Source: Mucilaginibacter_A sp964251965
Lineage (GTDB): Bacteria > Bacteroidota > Bacteroidia > Sphingobacteriales > Sphingobacteriaceae
Length of the DNA: 64,000 nt
NCBI GenBank assembly: GCA_964251965.1
Contig: CAXULQ010000003.1
Span: forward strand, 348,363-412,362
Reading direction: 5' to 3'
The notes under the pieces are model-generated. The model made no database searches and was not told where the DNA came from. It was given only the letters and a program-made list of their open reading frames with translations. This document shows positions 16,669 through 24,318 of the stretch, piece by piece. The position numbers and the translations under genes are program-made. Every line of letters begins with the position of its first letter. Position 1 is the stretch's first letter.

Positions 16669-18213
16669 ATGAAAAATCAAAAAAAAGTGATCTTAAAAGG
16701 AACGCACCGGGTTGCGCCTTTAGCAACAGAATTGAAAAAAGTTGATCCGGAAACATTTATAGAAGTAACGGTCCGTATCCGCAGAAAAAAATCTATCGAC
16801 GAAGCATTGGCCGCCGGAGAAACAATTGCCCGGGAAGATTATGAGAAAGAGTTTGGTGCCACGCAAGAAGATGCAGATACAGTTGAAGCTTATGCACACG
16901 AACATAACCTTACTACCGTTACCGTTGATTTGGCGCGCCGAAGTGTTATTTTGAAAGGTAAGATCAGTGATTTTGAAGAAGCTTTTGCGGTGGATTTGCA
17001 CGATACAGAAAATGCAAAAGGCGAGGGTTTCCGTGTGAGGACGGGCGATATCCACGTTCCGGAAAACCTGCAAGATATAATTACCGGCATTTTTGGTTTT
17101 GATGAACGCCCTGCTGCTAGACCAATGTTTAAGGTTTACAAAGAGGAAGGTAAAATCATCAATCATGCGGCCGCAACGCAATCTTTTACGGGAGACAAGC
17201 TTGCAAAAGTATATGGTTTCCCAACGGGCGTAACCGGAAAAGGCCAAAGTATTGCCATTATAGAACTGGGCGGAGGCTACAAAACCACCGATATTACCAA
17301 CTACTTTAAAAGTTTGGGCATTAAAAAACCTGTGGTAAAAGCAGTATCGGTTGATGGCGGCAAAAATGCACCAACTACGCCAGACAGTGCCGATGGCGAG
17401 GTTTTGCTGGACATCGAAGTGGCAGGTGCCGTGGCGCCAGATGCTACAATTGTTGTTTATTTTGCGCCAAACACTGATCAGGGTTTTTTGGATGCCATTA
17501 CCAAAGCGGTACATGATACAACGAACAAACCTTCCGTAGTTTCTATTAGTTGGGGTGCGGCAGAAGTTAACTGGACACCGCAGGCCATGACAAATTTTAA
17601 TGAAGCCTTTAAAGCTGCTGCTTTAATTGGTGTAACTATTTGTGTTGCCGCTGGCGATAATGGTTCCAGCGACGGCGTAACGGATGGAAAAGTACACGTA
17701 GATTTTCCGGCTTCCAGTCCTTATGCTTTGGCCTGCGGAGGCACTAAATTATTGACAGACGGCACCGGCAAAATTATTACTGAAACGGTTTGGCATGCTT
17801 CAACCGATTCGGCAACGGGTGGCGGCGTAAGCGAGTTTTTCCCATTGCCAGACTATCAAAAAAATGCCAATGTACCGGCATCTTTAAACACCAAATTTAA
17901 AGGCCGCGGCGTACCGGATGTTGCCGGCGATGCCGACCCAAGTACGGGCTATAAAGTTTTAGTGGATGGACAACAATTTGTAATTGGCGGAACCAGCGCA
18001 GTTGCACCGTTAATGGCCGGGTTGCTTGCCTTAATCAATCAGCAAAAAGGAAAACCGGCGGGTTTTATCAACCCAATTTTATATGCCAATCCAAACTTGT
18101 GCCGGGACATTACAACTGGCGACAACAAAACTACCAAAACCAACACCGGTTATGCTGCCGGAAAAGGCTGGGATGCTTGTACAGGTTGGGGCGTATTGTC
18201 CAAGTTGCCATAA
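16669..18213 (+). CDS. S53 family peptidase (kumamolisin/sedolisin type)
   Basis: A 514-residue serine-carboxyl peptidase. Residues 1-165 match the pro-kumamolisin activation domain (FIEVTVRIRRK, LARRSVILKGKISDFEEAF). The mature catalytic domain follows: E244 and D248 in DGEVLLDIEVAGAVAPDA, oxyanion-hole D330 in CVAAGDNGSSDG, and nucleophile S443 in GGTSAVAPLMAGL. The end contains the usual calcium-site region (INPILYANP…GWDACTGWG). Such enzymes are active at acid pH and degrade proteins outside the cell. Unusually there is no classical N-terminal signal peptide or T9SS tail, so the export route is unclear. Confidence 0.92.
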   Translation: MKNQKKVILKGTHRVAPLATELKKVDPETFIEVTVRIRRKKSIDEALAAGETIAREDYEKEFGATQEDADTVEAYAHEHNLTTVTVDLARRSVILKGKISDFEEAFAVDLHDTENAKGEGFRVRTGDIHVPENLQDIITGIFGFDERPAARPMFKVYKEEGKIINHAAATQSFTGDKLAKVYGFPTGVTGKGQSIAIIELGGGYKTTDITNYFKSLGIKKPVVKAVSVDGGKNAPTTPDSADGEVLLDIEVAGAVAPDATIVVYFAPNTDQGFLDAITKAVHDTTNKPSVVSISWGAAEVNWTPQAMTNFNEAFKAAALIGVTICVAAGDNGSSDGVTDGKVHVDFPASSPYALACGGTKLLTDGTGKIITETVWHASTDSATGGGVSEFFPLPDYQKNANVPASLNTKFKGRGVPDVAGDADPSTGYKVLVDGQQFVIGGTSAVAPLMAGLLALINQQKGKPAGFINPILYANPNLCRDITTGDNKTTKTNTGYAAGKGWDACTGWGVLSKLP

Positions 18214-18288
18214 CAGTTTTAGGGTGATAAAAGAAGTATTTGGATTGTTTTGATTAAAGGAACTTTATATAAGATTAGGATTGGAAAG

Positions 18289-18355
18289 CGGCTCTGTCAA
18301 ATCGAAACGTAGTGAGAAATCTTCTTCAAACTATTTTTGTTGGAGAAGATTTTCT
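18289..18355. repeat. Degenerate REP-like palindrome / possible terminator
   Basis: CTGTCAAATCGAAACGTAGTGAGAAATCTTCTT resembles the CTGTCATTCCGAACGTAGTG-type extragenic repeats of Bacteroidota (the quoted consensus is from memory). It is followed by a hairpin, AATCTTCT near 18313-18320 pairing with AGAAGATT, then a T-rich run. It could end transcription of the S53 gene. Confidence 0.45.
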
Positions 18356-18401
18356 TATTTTAAAAGTTGTGAAATTGGAACTAAAGAAAACATAAGCTGC
18401 T

Positions 18402-19334
18402 TTACCTTTTAATTTCTTTTTTCAAGTCTTTAATCAAAAGATTAGTTCGATAATCTACTCCTTTTTTTGTTAAATGATAAGGTGTGTCAAACATCAAACT
18501 ATCTGGTATCATATATTCTTCCGGCGTAGAAATCAATATAAATCTGTTATCTTGCAATCGTTGTTCAACTTGTTTAATTGCTGCAACAGAATTTTTGTAA
18601 GATGAATATTGATAGCCCGGAAAAGTAATGTATAATTTTGCTTTCTTTTGATAAACCGCTTTTCTAAAATTGATCAGATTTTGTAATATGTCTTCATTAA
18701 AATCTTCTTTGATTGGAGGATAAGGTTTTGGGTTTTCTGCAGGCAGTTTCCAATGTACAGTGGCATCACCATAAATATTAAAAGCTGCACGGTCATATCT
18801 TCCAATGATCGTATCTTTTGGATACTTGTAAAACATAAATATCGGCTGAAGTTTGGATTGTGCATATTCGGGTAACAATTTTACAAGTGTAAAAATTTGT
18901 TTGTGATCAAGTATTTTTCTGCTCTGTGGTACAATATCATTTACTAAAGAAAGCAGTTCGCCTTCTCCATTCGCTATATTTCCATAAAATTCTTGGTATT
19001 CGGCAGACAGAATAAGGATATCGCCTGGCTTTACATATTGCAAAGTATTAGCTAACATATATTTCAAACCGATGTTAATATGTACACCTGTATTAATTGG
19101 ATTAACATGGAGTGAATCTTTGATCCTTTTGCTATCCAAACCGTAAGCTAAGTTAGAACCACCAACAAAAATTATCCTGTTATTTGGTATATTTTTTAAA
19201 AGGTTATTTTTATCAATTTGCGTGTAGAGTATATTTTGCCTACCAATTTTTGCAGGTATAAAAATAGCAACAAGCAGCAAAACAAATAAACCAAATGCAA
19301 AGAAGAACGCTTTGACTAAGAACTTTTTCAGCAT
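18402..19334 (-). CDS. Membrane-anchored SGNH-like protein, partner of MBOAT acyltransferase
   Basis: A 310-residue protein with one N-terminal membrane segment (FFFAFGLFVLLLVAIFIPA) and a periplasmic domain. IIFVGGSNLAYGLDSKRI resembles the first block of SGNH/AlgJ-like hydrolases (GxSN), and LMFDTPYHLTKKGVDYRT near the end supplies a plausible catalytic Asp and His. Its start abuts the end of the MBOAT gene with no gap, the usual arrangement for an O-acyltransferase and its SGNH partner. I infer that the pair acylates a surface glycan. Sequence identity to a named family is not certain. Confidence 0.65.
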   Translation of the reverse strand: MLKKFLVKAFFFAFGLFVLLLVAIFIPAKIGRQNILYTQIDKNNLLKNIPNNRIIFVGGSNLAYGLDSKRIKDSLHVNPINTGVHINIGLKYMLANTLQYVKPGDILILSAEYQEFYGNIANGEGELLSLVNDIVPQSRKILDHKQIFTLVKLLPEYAQSKLQPIFMFYKYPKDTIIGRYDRAAFNIYGDATVHWKLPAENPKPYPPIKEDFNEDILQNLINFRKAVYQKKAKLYITFPGYQYSSYKNSVAAIKQVEQRLQDNRFILISTPEEYMIPDSLMFDTPYHLTKKGVDYRTNLLIKDLKKEIKR

Positions 19335-20789
19335 TTAAAATTGAAAATAGATAAATTGACGTTGAGAAAATTCTCCAAAAACCACAATCAAAATCAATAA
19401 AGTATAGTAAACGGACCAACGTAACCAAATAGGTTTATACGCCAGTAATTGCGTAATGCTTCTTTTGCTTTGCAAATATTGTACGGTTTCTAAAAATACA
19501 ATCAACAGAATAGACAAAGCCATTTCTTTGTTGTTTAACTCATAATCTTGTACAATTACCTGGTGCGTTTTAATACTGTGGATTAAGTCAGGGATGCCTG
19601 TAAAAATATGTTTGGCAATATAAAATGCAATTTGAACATTATCTGCCCGAAAAAATATCCAAGCAAATGCAACTAATAAAAAAGTAACCAGCGTAGGTAA
19701 AAACACAATTTTATCCAGTAAAAGAAGCTTGTTGATTTTCTCCCTGAAATTTCTGGTCATCAAAGCAAAGATTAAATAAAAACCATGTAGTGCGCCCCAA
19801 ATAACATAAGTCCAGTTTGCACCATGCCATAAACCACTGATCAAAAAAACAATAAACAAATTTAAATACCAGCGCGGAATGGCAACCCGGTTTCCACCTA
19901 ATGAAATATACAAGTAATCGCGGAACCAGCTGGATAACGAGATATGCCAGCGTTGCCAAAACTCGTTTAAACTTTTTGCCTGATAGGGTTTGTTAAAATT
20001 GGTCATCAATTTAAAACCCATAACTCTTGCGATACCAATTGCCATATCAGAATAGCCTGAAAAGTCGCAGTAAATTTGAAAAGCAAAAAATACAGTTGCT
20101 AAAATCAGGCTGAAACTGTTAAAGTTTTGGGGATGATTGTAAACCGAATCTACAACAATAGAAAGCCGGTCGGCAATTACAACTTTTTTAAACAAACCCC
20201 AAGCTGCGAGTTTTAATCCGCTGGTAACCAAGTTGTAATTAAAATCATGTTTCTCCCTAAATTGATATAGAATGTTCTGCGGCCGCTCAATTGGGCCTGC
20301 AACCAACTGCGGATAAAACATTACATACAAAGCATAAATACCAAAATGACGTTCGGCTTTGTGGTTTCCGCGATAAACTTCAATGGTATAACTCATGGCC
20401 TGAAAAGTATGGAAAGACAAGCCAATCGGCAGCAAGATAGATAAATAAGGTAATTGATTTTTTACACCAAAACCTTGCAATAAAAAATCAAGATTATGAT
20501 TGATAAAATTGTAATATTTAAAAAATGCAAGTACACCAATATTGGCAATCAAACTTAGTGTTAAATATAGTTTCCGTTTTCTTCCTTGTGCATTTTCAAT
20601 CCAAATCCCGGCATAATAATCAATCACAATTGTAAAGCCTAAAATTAAAATGTAAACCGGAACAAATGCCATATAAAAATAGCAACTGCTTAGCAAAAGC
20701 AACAACCATCTTTTGTTGTAAGGGAATATAAAATATAAAGAAGTTACAACGATAAAAAAGACGAGGAACTGGTAAGAGTTAAAAAGCAT
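19335..20789 (-). CDS. MBOAT family O-acyltransferase (AlgI/DltB-like)
   Basis: A 484-residue polytopic membrane protein of the MBOAT family, which moves acyl groups from the cytoplasm to an extracytoplasmic polysaccharide. Motifs: GLSFHTFQAMSYTIEVYRG, GPIERPQNILYQF, CDFSGYSDMAIGIARVMGF, NEFWQRWHISLSSWFRDYLY and GLWHGANWTYVIWGALHG, the last with the conserved catalytic His. These match the AlgI-type branch. Gene order with a downstream SGNH-like protein and upstream glycosyltransferases points to O-acylation of a surface glycan. Two copies of the dispersed word fall within the gene, encoding SKRSI (variant) and KLLLLD. Confidence 0.93.
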   Translation of the reverse strand: MLFNSYQFLVFFIVVTSLYFIFPYNKRWLLLLLSSCYFYMAFVPVYILILGFTIVIDYYAGIWIENAQGRKRKLYLTLSLIANIGVLAFFKYYNFINHNLDFLLQGFGVKNQLPYLSILLPIGLSFHTFQAMSYTIEVYRGNHKAERHFGIYALYVMFYPQLVAGPIERPQNILYQFREKHDFNYNLVTSGLKLAAWGLFKKVVIADRLSIVVDSVYNHPQNFNSFSLILATVFFAFQIYCDFSGYSDMAIGIARVMGFKLMTNFNKPYQAKSLNEFWQRWHISLSSWFRDYLYISLGGNRVAIPRWYLNLFIVFLISGLWHGANWTYVIWGALHGFYLIFALMTRNFREKINKLLLLDKIVFLPTLVTFLLVAFAWIFFRADNVQIAFYIAKHIFTGIPDLIHSIKTHQVIVQDYELNNKEMALSILLIVFLETVQYLQSKRSITQLLAYKPIWLRWSVYYTLLILIVVFGEFSQRQFIYFQF

Positions 20790-20796
20790 TTCTTAT

Positions 20797-21546
20797 TTAT
20801 TTTATTATTGCAGTAACCATGTAGCCCACTAATTCTTTTAAATATATATTCCAATCAGACGATGTTTGTGCGGAAGGAATAAAATCCCCTGCCGAAATAA
20901 TGCCGTTGCCCGCAAAATAATTGCAAGGATAAGCAACTACTTTTATGTCTGCTTTTTTGCAAATGAGCAAAGCACGGCGCATGTGGAAAGCAGAAGTAAC
21001 AAGCAAGTAGGGCGGCGGCAAATGTTTGTCTTCCAAAATTGCTTTTGAAAATTGTATGTTTTCTAATGTGTTGCGTGATTTTTTTTCGACTAAGATTATA
21101 CTGTCCGGAATATGAAAAGCTTTAAGTTCTGCACTAATCCAATCAGCTTCTATAAATGCGTCTGGGTTTAAACTGGCACTGCCTCCGCTAATTAAAATAT
21201 GGCTTACTTTTCCGGTTTCTTCCAGTTTAATCCCTTGTATAAAACGGTCGGCCGACCAGTTTAAAAAACCCTTTCCATTTTCATCTTCAGATACATATCC
21301 GCCTAAAATTATCGCACAACTGTAATTGGAAACAGTTGTTGAGTGATAAGGTGCAATATCCCAATATTTGGCAAATTGGTTTAAAAGAAATGAATTGGAG
21401 AAAAAAAGCAGCAACACTAAAGCGGTTATTAGTGTGCGACGTTGGTATTTCCTGCTTTTGATAAAACAAGCAATCATAAGCAAAACTAAAATCCAGCTAA
21501 TTGGATAAAGAAGGTAAACTAATAATTTGGAAAGTATAAAAAACAT
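20797..21546 (-). CDS. YdcF/SanA-like DUF218 membrane protein
   Basis: A 249-residue protein with two N-terminal membrane segments (residues about 5-25 and 38-55). A DUF218 domain follows: CAIILGGYVSEDENGKGF, HILISGGSASLNPDAFIEA, EKKSRNTLENIQFSKAI and TSAFHMRRALLICKKADIKV. Members such as ElyC and SanA are linked to envelope polysaccharide metabolism. It lies seven bases upstream of the MBOAT gene on the same strand, so it probably belongs to the same operon. Its specific activity is unknown. Confidence 0.88.
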   Translation of the reverse strand: MFFILSKLLVYLLYPISWILVLLMIACFIKSRKYQRRTLITALVLLLFFSNSFLLNQFAKYWDIAPYHSTTVSNYSCAIILGGYVSEDENGKGFLNWSADRFIQGIKLEETGKVSHILISGGSASLNPDAFIEADWISAELKAFHIPDSIILVEKKSRNTLENIQFSKAILEDKHLPPPYLLVTSAFHMRRALLICKKADIKVVAYPCNYFAGNGIISAGDFIPSAQTSSDWNIYLKELVGYMVTAIIK

Positions 21547-21671
21547 ATTTTCCTATTACAATGGGGGTTCAAATTTAGATGTTGTTGTAAAATGACAAAC
21601 GTTTGCCATTTTTTTACTTGATAAAAGAAGCATCAGCAATAGAAACGAAGTACCTGTTTTTAATTTCTATA

Positions 21672-22919
21672 TTAATCCCGTTTAATCTTGATGGAAACAA
21701 TATTGGTTAAAACATAGGCAAAGAAAATAGTCCAAAAAGGCATGGTAATATAAAACATTCTTCTGAAGCCACTTACCAACGAACTTCCGGCAAGGTAAAT
21801 AAGTATAAACAATAAAAGGATTACTAATGCTTCGGGCATTTTTTTATAATTAAAAACACTCAGGCCTAAAGTTATCACCATAAAAACAGCAACAAACATA
21901 TTTGGTATGATGGTATAATATGTTTTTACATCTTCATTCATGTTGGTGAACGGATAAGAAAACAGCAACCGGCCAACGTTGGCAATCCAATTTATAAAAT
22001 ACTTTTTTGGATACTTTTTAATGTTTTCTACTGCTTTTTTTTTGTAAACTTCTTCTCTTTCTATACTTGTTAATTTTAGAACGCTATCTGCTAAAGCTTT
22101 ATAATGAGGGTTTTCTTTCATTTGGGAATAATCTTTCCAATCCCCCCAATCGTTTTCGTAGGGTGCACTCATCGCATATAACGACCAACTGCCACTATCG
22201 GTCCAATAAAAAACTTTTTTGGTTAAGCTATAAGTATAAGCAAGATAAGGCAGGCAAAAAAGCATTGCAACTGCAAAGATGTAAGTTGATTTTTTTGCCG
22301 CCAAACGAAATTTGGGCAATAAAAGAAGCACGACGGATGCAAGCAGCGTACCTAAGATAACGTAACCGAATATAATTTTTGTCATGGCCAGATAGGCAAT
22401 GATAAACCCGCAAAACCAAATCCATTTCCAGCTGATGTTTTTTTGGTTAAAGTTTTTAATAAACAAATAACAGATAAGGCTGATTAAAAACCAGGTAAAG
22501 CATTCTGTTTCTGTGTTTGGAAGTTTTTCAAAAACAGGAAAATATAATCCAAGTATAACAGTAAACAGGGTTGCACTTTTTATTGATGAATAAGTGCGTA
22601 TACTTTTATAAACCAGGATCAATGAAAAATACATCAAAAAGCCATTTATAATCCTGATGGCCATCAATGGTAATTTTAACAACAATACCGGAACTACAAT
22701 TAAGGCCGAATAGCCCCTGCCGCTCCATAAACTGATATTTGGGGCGGGAGGCGAATAAAAACCTCTCAGCAATTCCTGGCCGTATTTTATGTATCTTTCT
22801 TCATCCAGAACAAAATTGGGCGGGGCAAACAATACGCATATCAGCAGATAAAGCAGTAAAAATGGTGTAAACTTGTAATAAACATTCAGCTCGGAATACC
22901 AAAGGAAAAATCTTTTCAT
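21672..22919 (-). CDS. Polytopic membrane glycosyltransferase-like protein (GT39/ArnT-like)
   Basis: A 415-residue protein with about ten membrane segments. The first loop contains FVLDEERYIKYGQELLRGFY; acidic residues at this place (DE) are typical of GT-C polyprenol-phosphate-sugar transferases. The partner six bases upstream is a dolichol-phosphate-mannose-synthase-like GT2, which would supply the lipid-linked sugar. I infer that it glycosylates a lipid or protein outside the cytoplasmic membrane. The exact family is uncertain by eye. The dispersed word at 22320-22328 is encoded as VLLLLP. Confidence 0.72.
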   Translation of the reverse strand: MKRFFLWYSELNVYYKFTPFLLLYLLICVLFAPPNFVLDEERYIKYGQELLRGFYSPPAPNISLWSGRGYSALIVVPVLLLKLPLMAIRIINGFLMYFSLILVYKSIRTYSSIKSATLFTVILGLYFPVFEKLPNTETECFTWFLISLICYLFIKNFNQKNISWKWIWFCGFIIAYLAMTKIIFGYVILGTLLASVVLLLLPKFRLAAKKSTYIFAVAMLFCLPYLAYTYSLTKKVFYWTDSGSWSLYAMSAPYENDWGDWKDYSQMKENPHYKALADSVLKLTSIEREEVYKKKAVENIKKYPKKYFINWIANVGRLLFSYPFTNMNEDVKTYYTIIPNMFVAVFMVITLGLSVFNYKKMPEALVILLLFILIYLAGSSLVSGFRRMFYITMPFWTIFFAYVLTNIVSIKIKRD

Positions 22920-22925
22920 GCCCGG

Positions 22926-23645
22926 TTACATATTTAAAAGTCCGTATTTCAAAATCGAATAAATAGCCCGAAAGCCATCTTTCCAACCTATTTTTTTTCC
23001 TTCCAAATAAGTTCTTCCATAGTATGATATCCCAACTTCGTAAATCCTCACTGCCGGTACACGTGCAATTTTAGCGGTAACTTCGGGTTCAAAACCAAAG
23101 CGTTTTTCCTTTAATTGGATGTTTTGTATTACGTCTGTTTTAAACAACTTGTAACAAGTTTCCATATCTGTTAAGTTTAAGTTGGTACACATGTTAGACA
23201 TAAATGTTAAAAATTTATTTCCGATCGTATGCCAGAAAAACAAAACCCTGTGCGGGTTGCTGCCCATAAACCTGGAGCCGAAAACCACATCAGCAAAACC
23301 GTTAATTACAGGTTTTAGTAAATCATTATATTCGTTTGGGTCGTATTCTAAATCCGCATCCTGTATAATTAAATATTCTCCGGTAGCTTTTGCAATACCG
23401 GTATGCAATGCGGCACCTTTTCCCTGGTTAATTTCATGTTTAAAATAGCTGATTGGAAGGTCCAGGTTACCGGCAATATAATTTAGTAATACTTCTTCGG
23501 TAGCATCGGTAGAACTGTCGTTAATGATGATTACTTCTTTTTGGATATTATTTACCAGTTCAACATTTTTAAGCTTGTTTAAAATATGGTGAATAGTTTT
23601 GGCCTCATTATAAGCCGGTATAACAATAGATAATTTTGTTATCAT
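22926..23645 (-). CDS. GT2 glycosyltransferase, polyprenyl-phosphate sugar synthase type
   Basis: A 239-residue GT-A fold enzyme without membrane segments, similar to DPM1. N-terminal SIVIPAYNEAKTIHHIL binds the nucleotide sugar, IIINDSSTDATEEVL follows, and the metal-binding DXD region is YLIIQDADLEYDPNEY. Further conserved parts are DVVFGSRFMG, TDMETCYKLF and FGFEPEVTAKIAR. It likely transfers a hexose to a polyprenyl phosphate for the membrane transferase encoded directly downstream. It is the first gene of the minus-strand operon that runs to 18402. Confidence 0.9.
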   Translation of the reverse strand: MITKLSIVIPAYNEAKTIHHILNKLKNVELVNNIQKEVIIINDSSTDATEEVLLNYIAGNLDLPISYFKHEINQGKGAALHTGIAKATGEYLIIQDADLEYDPNEYNDLLKPVINGFADVVFGSRFMGSNPHRVLFFWHTIGNKFLTFMSNMCTNLNLTDMETCYKLFKTDVIQNIQLKEKRFGFEPEVTAKIARVPAVRIYEVGISYYGRTYLEGKKIGWKDGFRAIYSILKYGLLNM

Positions 23646-23788
23646 ACTTTAAATTTTTGTAAATACGCTGTTGGTTACTTTTATACACTAATTTTCGAAT
23701 ATACATTTTTTTGTCAATTGTGTAAGATGGTTGATAATTGAGTATAAATTAATAATGTATTTGGGTTTAAAAATCAAACTTCTGCAAT

Positions 23789-23796
23789 TATCTTTG
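23789..23796 (+). promoter_or_regulatory. Candidate -7 box (TATCTTTG)
   Basis: A perfect TAnnTTTG match ending five bases before the ATG at 23802. A TTTG at 23760-23763 could be the -33 element, but the 25-base spacer is longer than usual. This predicts a leaderless or near-leaderless message. Confidence 0.4.
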
Positions 23797-23801
23797 CCGC
23801 C

Positions 23802-24176
23802 ATGATGCCCCGACGCGTTATATCGCTTTTTCTGCTCATTGCAGTATTGTCTGCTAATTTTAGCAGGTTATACGTGTATGCAAGCTTTGGGTTGAACCAA
23901 AAATACATAGCTGCCAATCTTTGCGAAAACCGCGGCAAACCCTGGCTGCATTGCAACGGTAAATGTTACCTGATGAAAAAGGTAAAGCAGGCCGAAGAAA
24001 AAGAGAAAAACGACGAACGCCAAACCCAGAAAAGCCTGTTCCAGGAAAGTTTTTTTGTTGCTTCTGCTGAAATTAAATTCCATGCAGCTTTGTTGCAAGT
24101 GATTTTAACGCCGTATCATTCCAACTTTCAAATGCCAAATTTCGGCGCTATTTTTCGTCCGCCGCAGGCTGGATAA
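23802..24176 (+). CDS. Small Cys-containing secreted protein before TonB receptor
   Basis: A 124-residue protein with an N-terminal hydrophobic segment (VISLFLLIAVLSANFSRLYV). The conserved-looking core is LCENRGKPWLHCNGKCYLMK, with three Cys and one His suited to metal binding, followed by a highly charged stretch (KQAEEKEKNDERQTQK). Similar small proteins precede TonB receptors in Bacteroidota metal loci (from memory). The neighbours (TonB receptor, PepSY protein, heavy-metal-binding lipoprotein, SCO) suggest copper. Two adjacent ATGs at 23802 and 23805 are both possible starts. Confidence 0.68.
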   Translation: MMPRRVISLFLLIAVLSANFSRLYVYASFGLNQKYIAANLCENRGKPWLHCNGKCYLMKKVKQAEEKEKNDERQTQKSLFQESFFVASAEIKFHAALLQVILTPYHSNFQMPNFGAIFRPPQAG

Positions 24177-24318
24177 TTCCAATTTTTAAAGCTGTTTTCT
24201 TTGTGTCGATCCAAAATGATTGGATTGATAACCCTGTTGCGAATCGCAATTAACAGCCCACGTTTAAATATTTATCCATTTTGTTTTTTCGGGAGAGAGA
24301 AACTCCTGCCTGTTTTCT

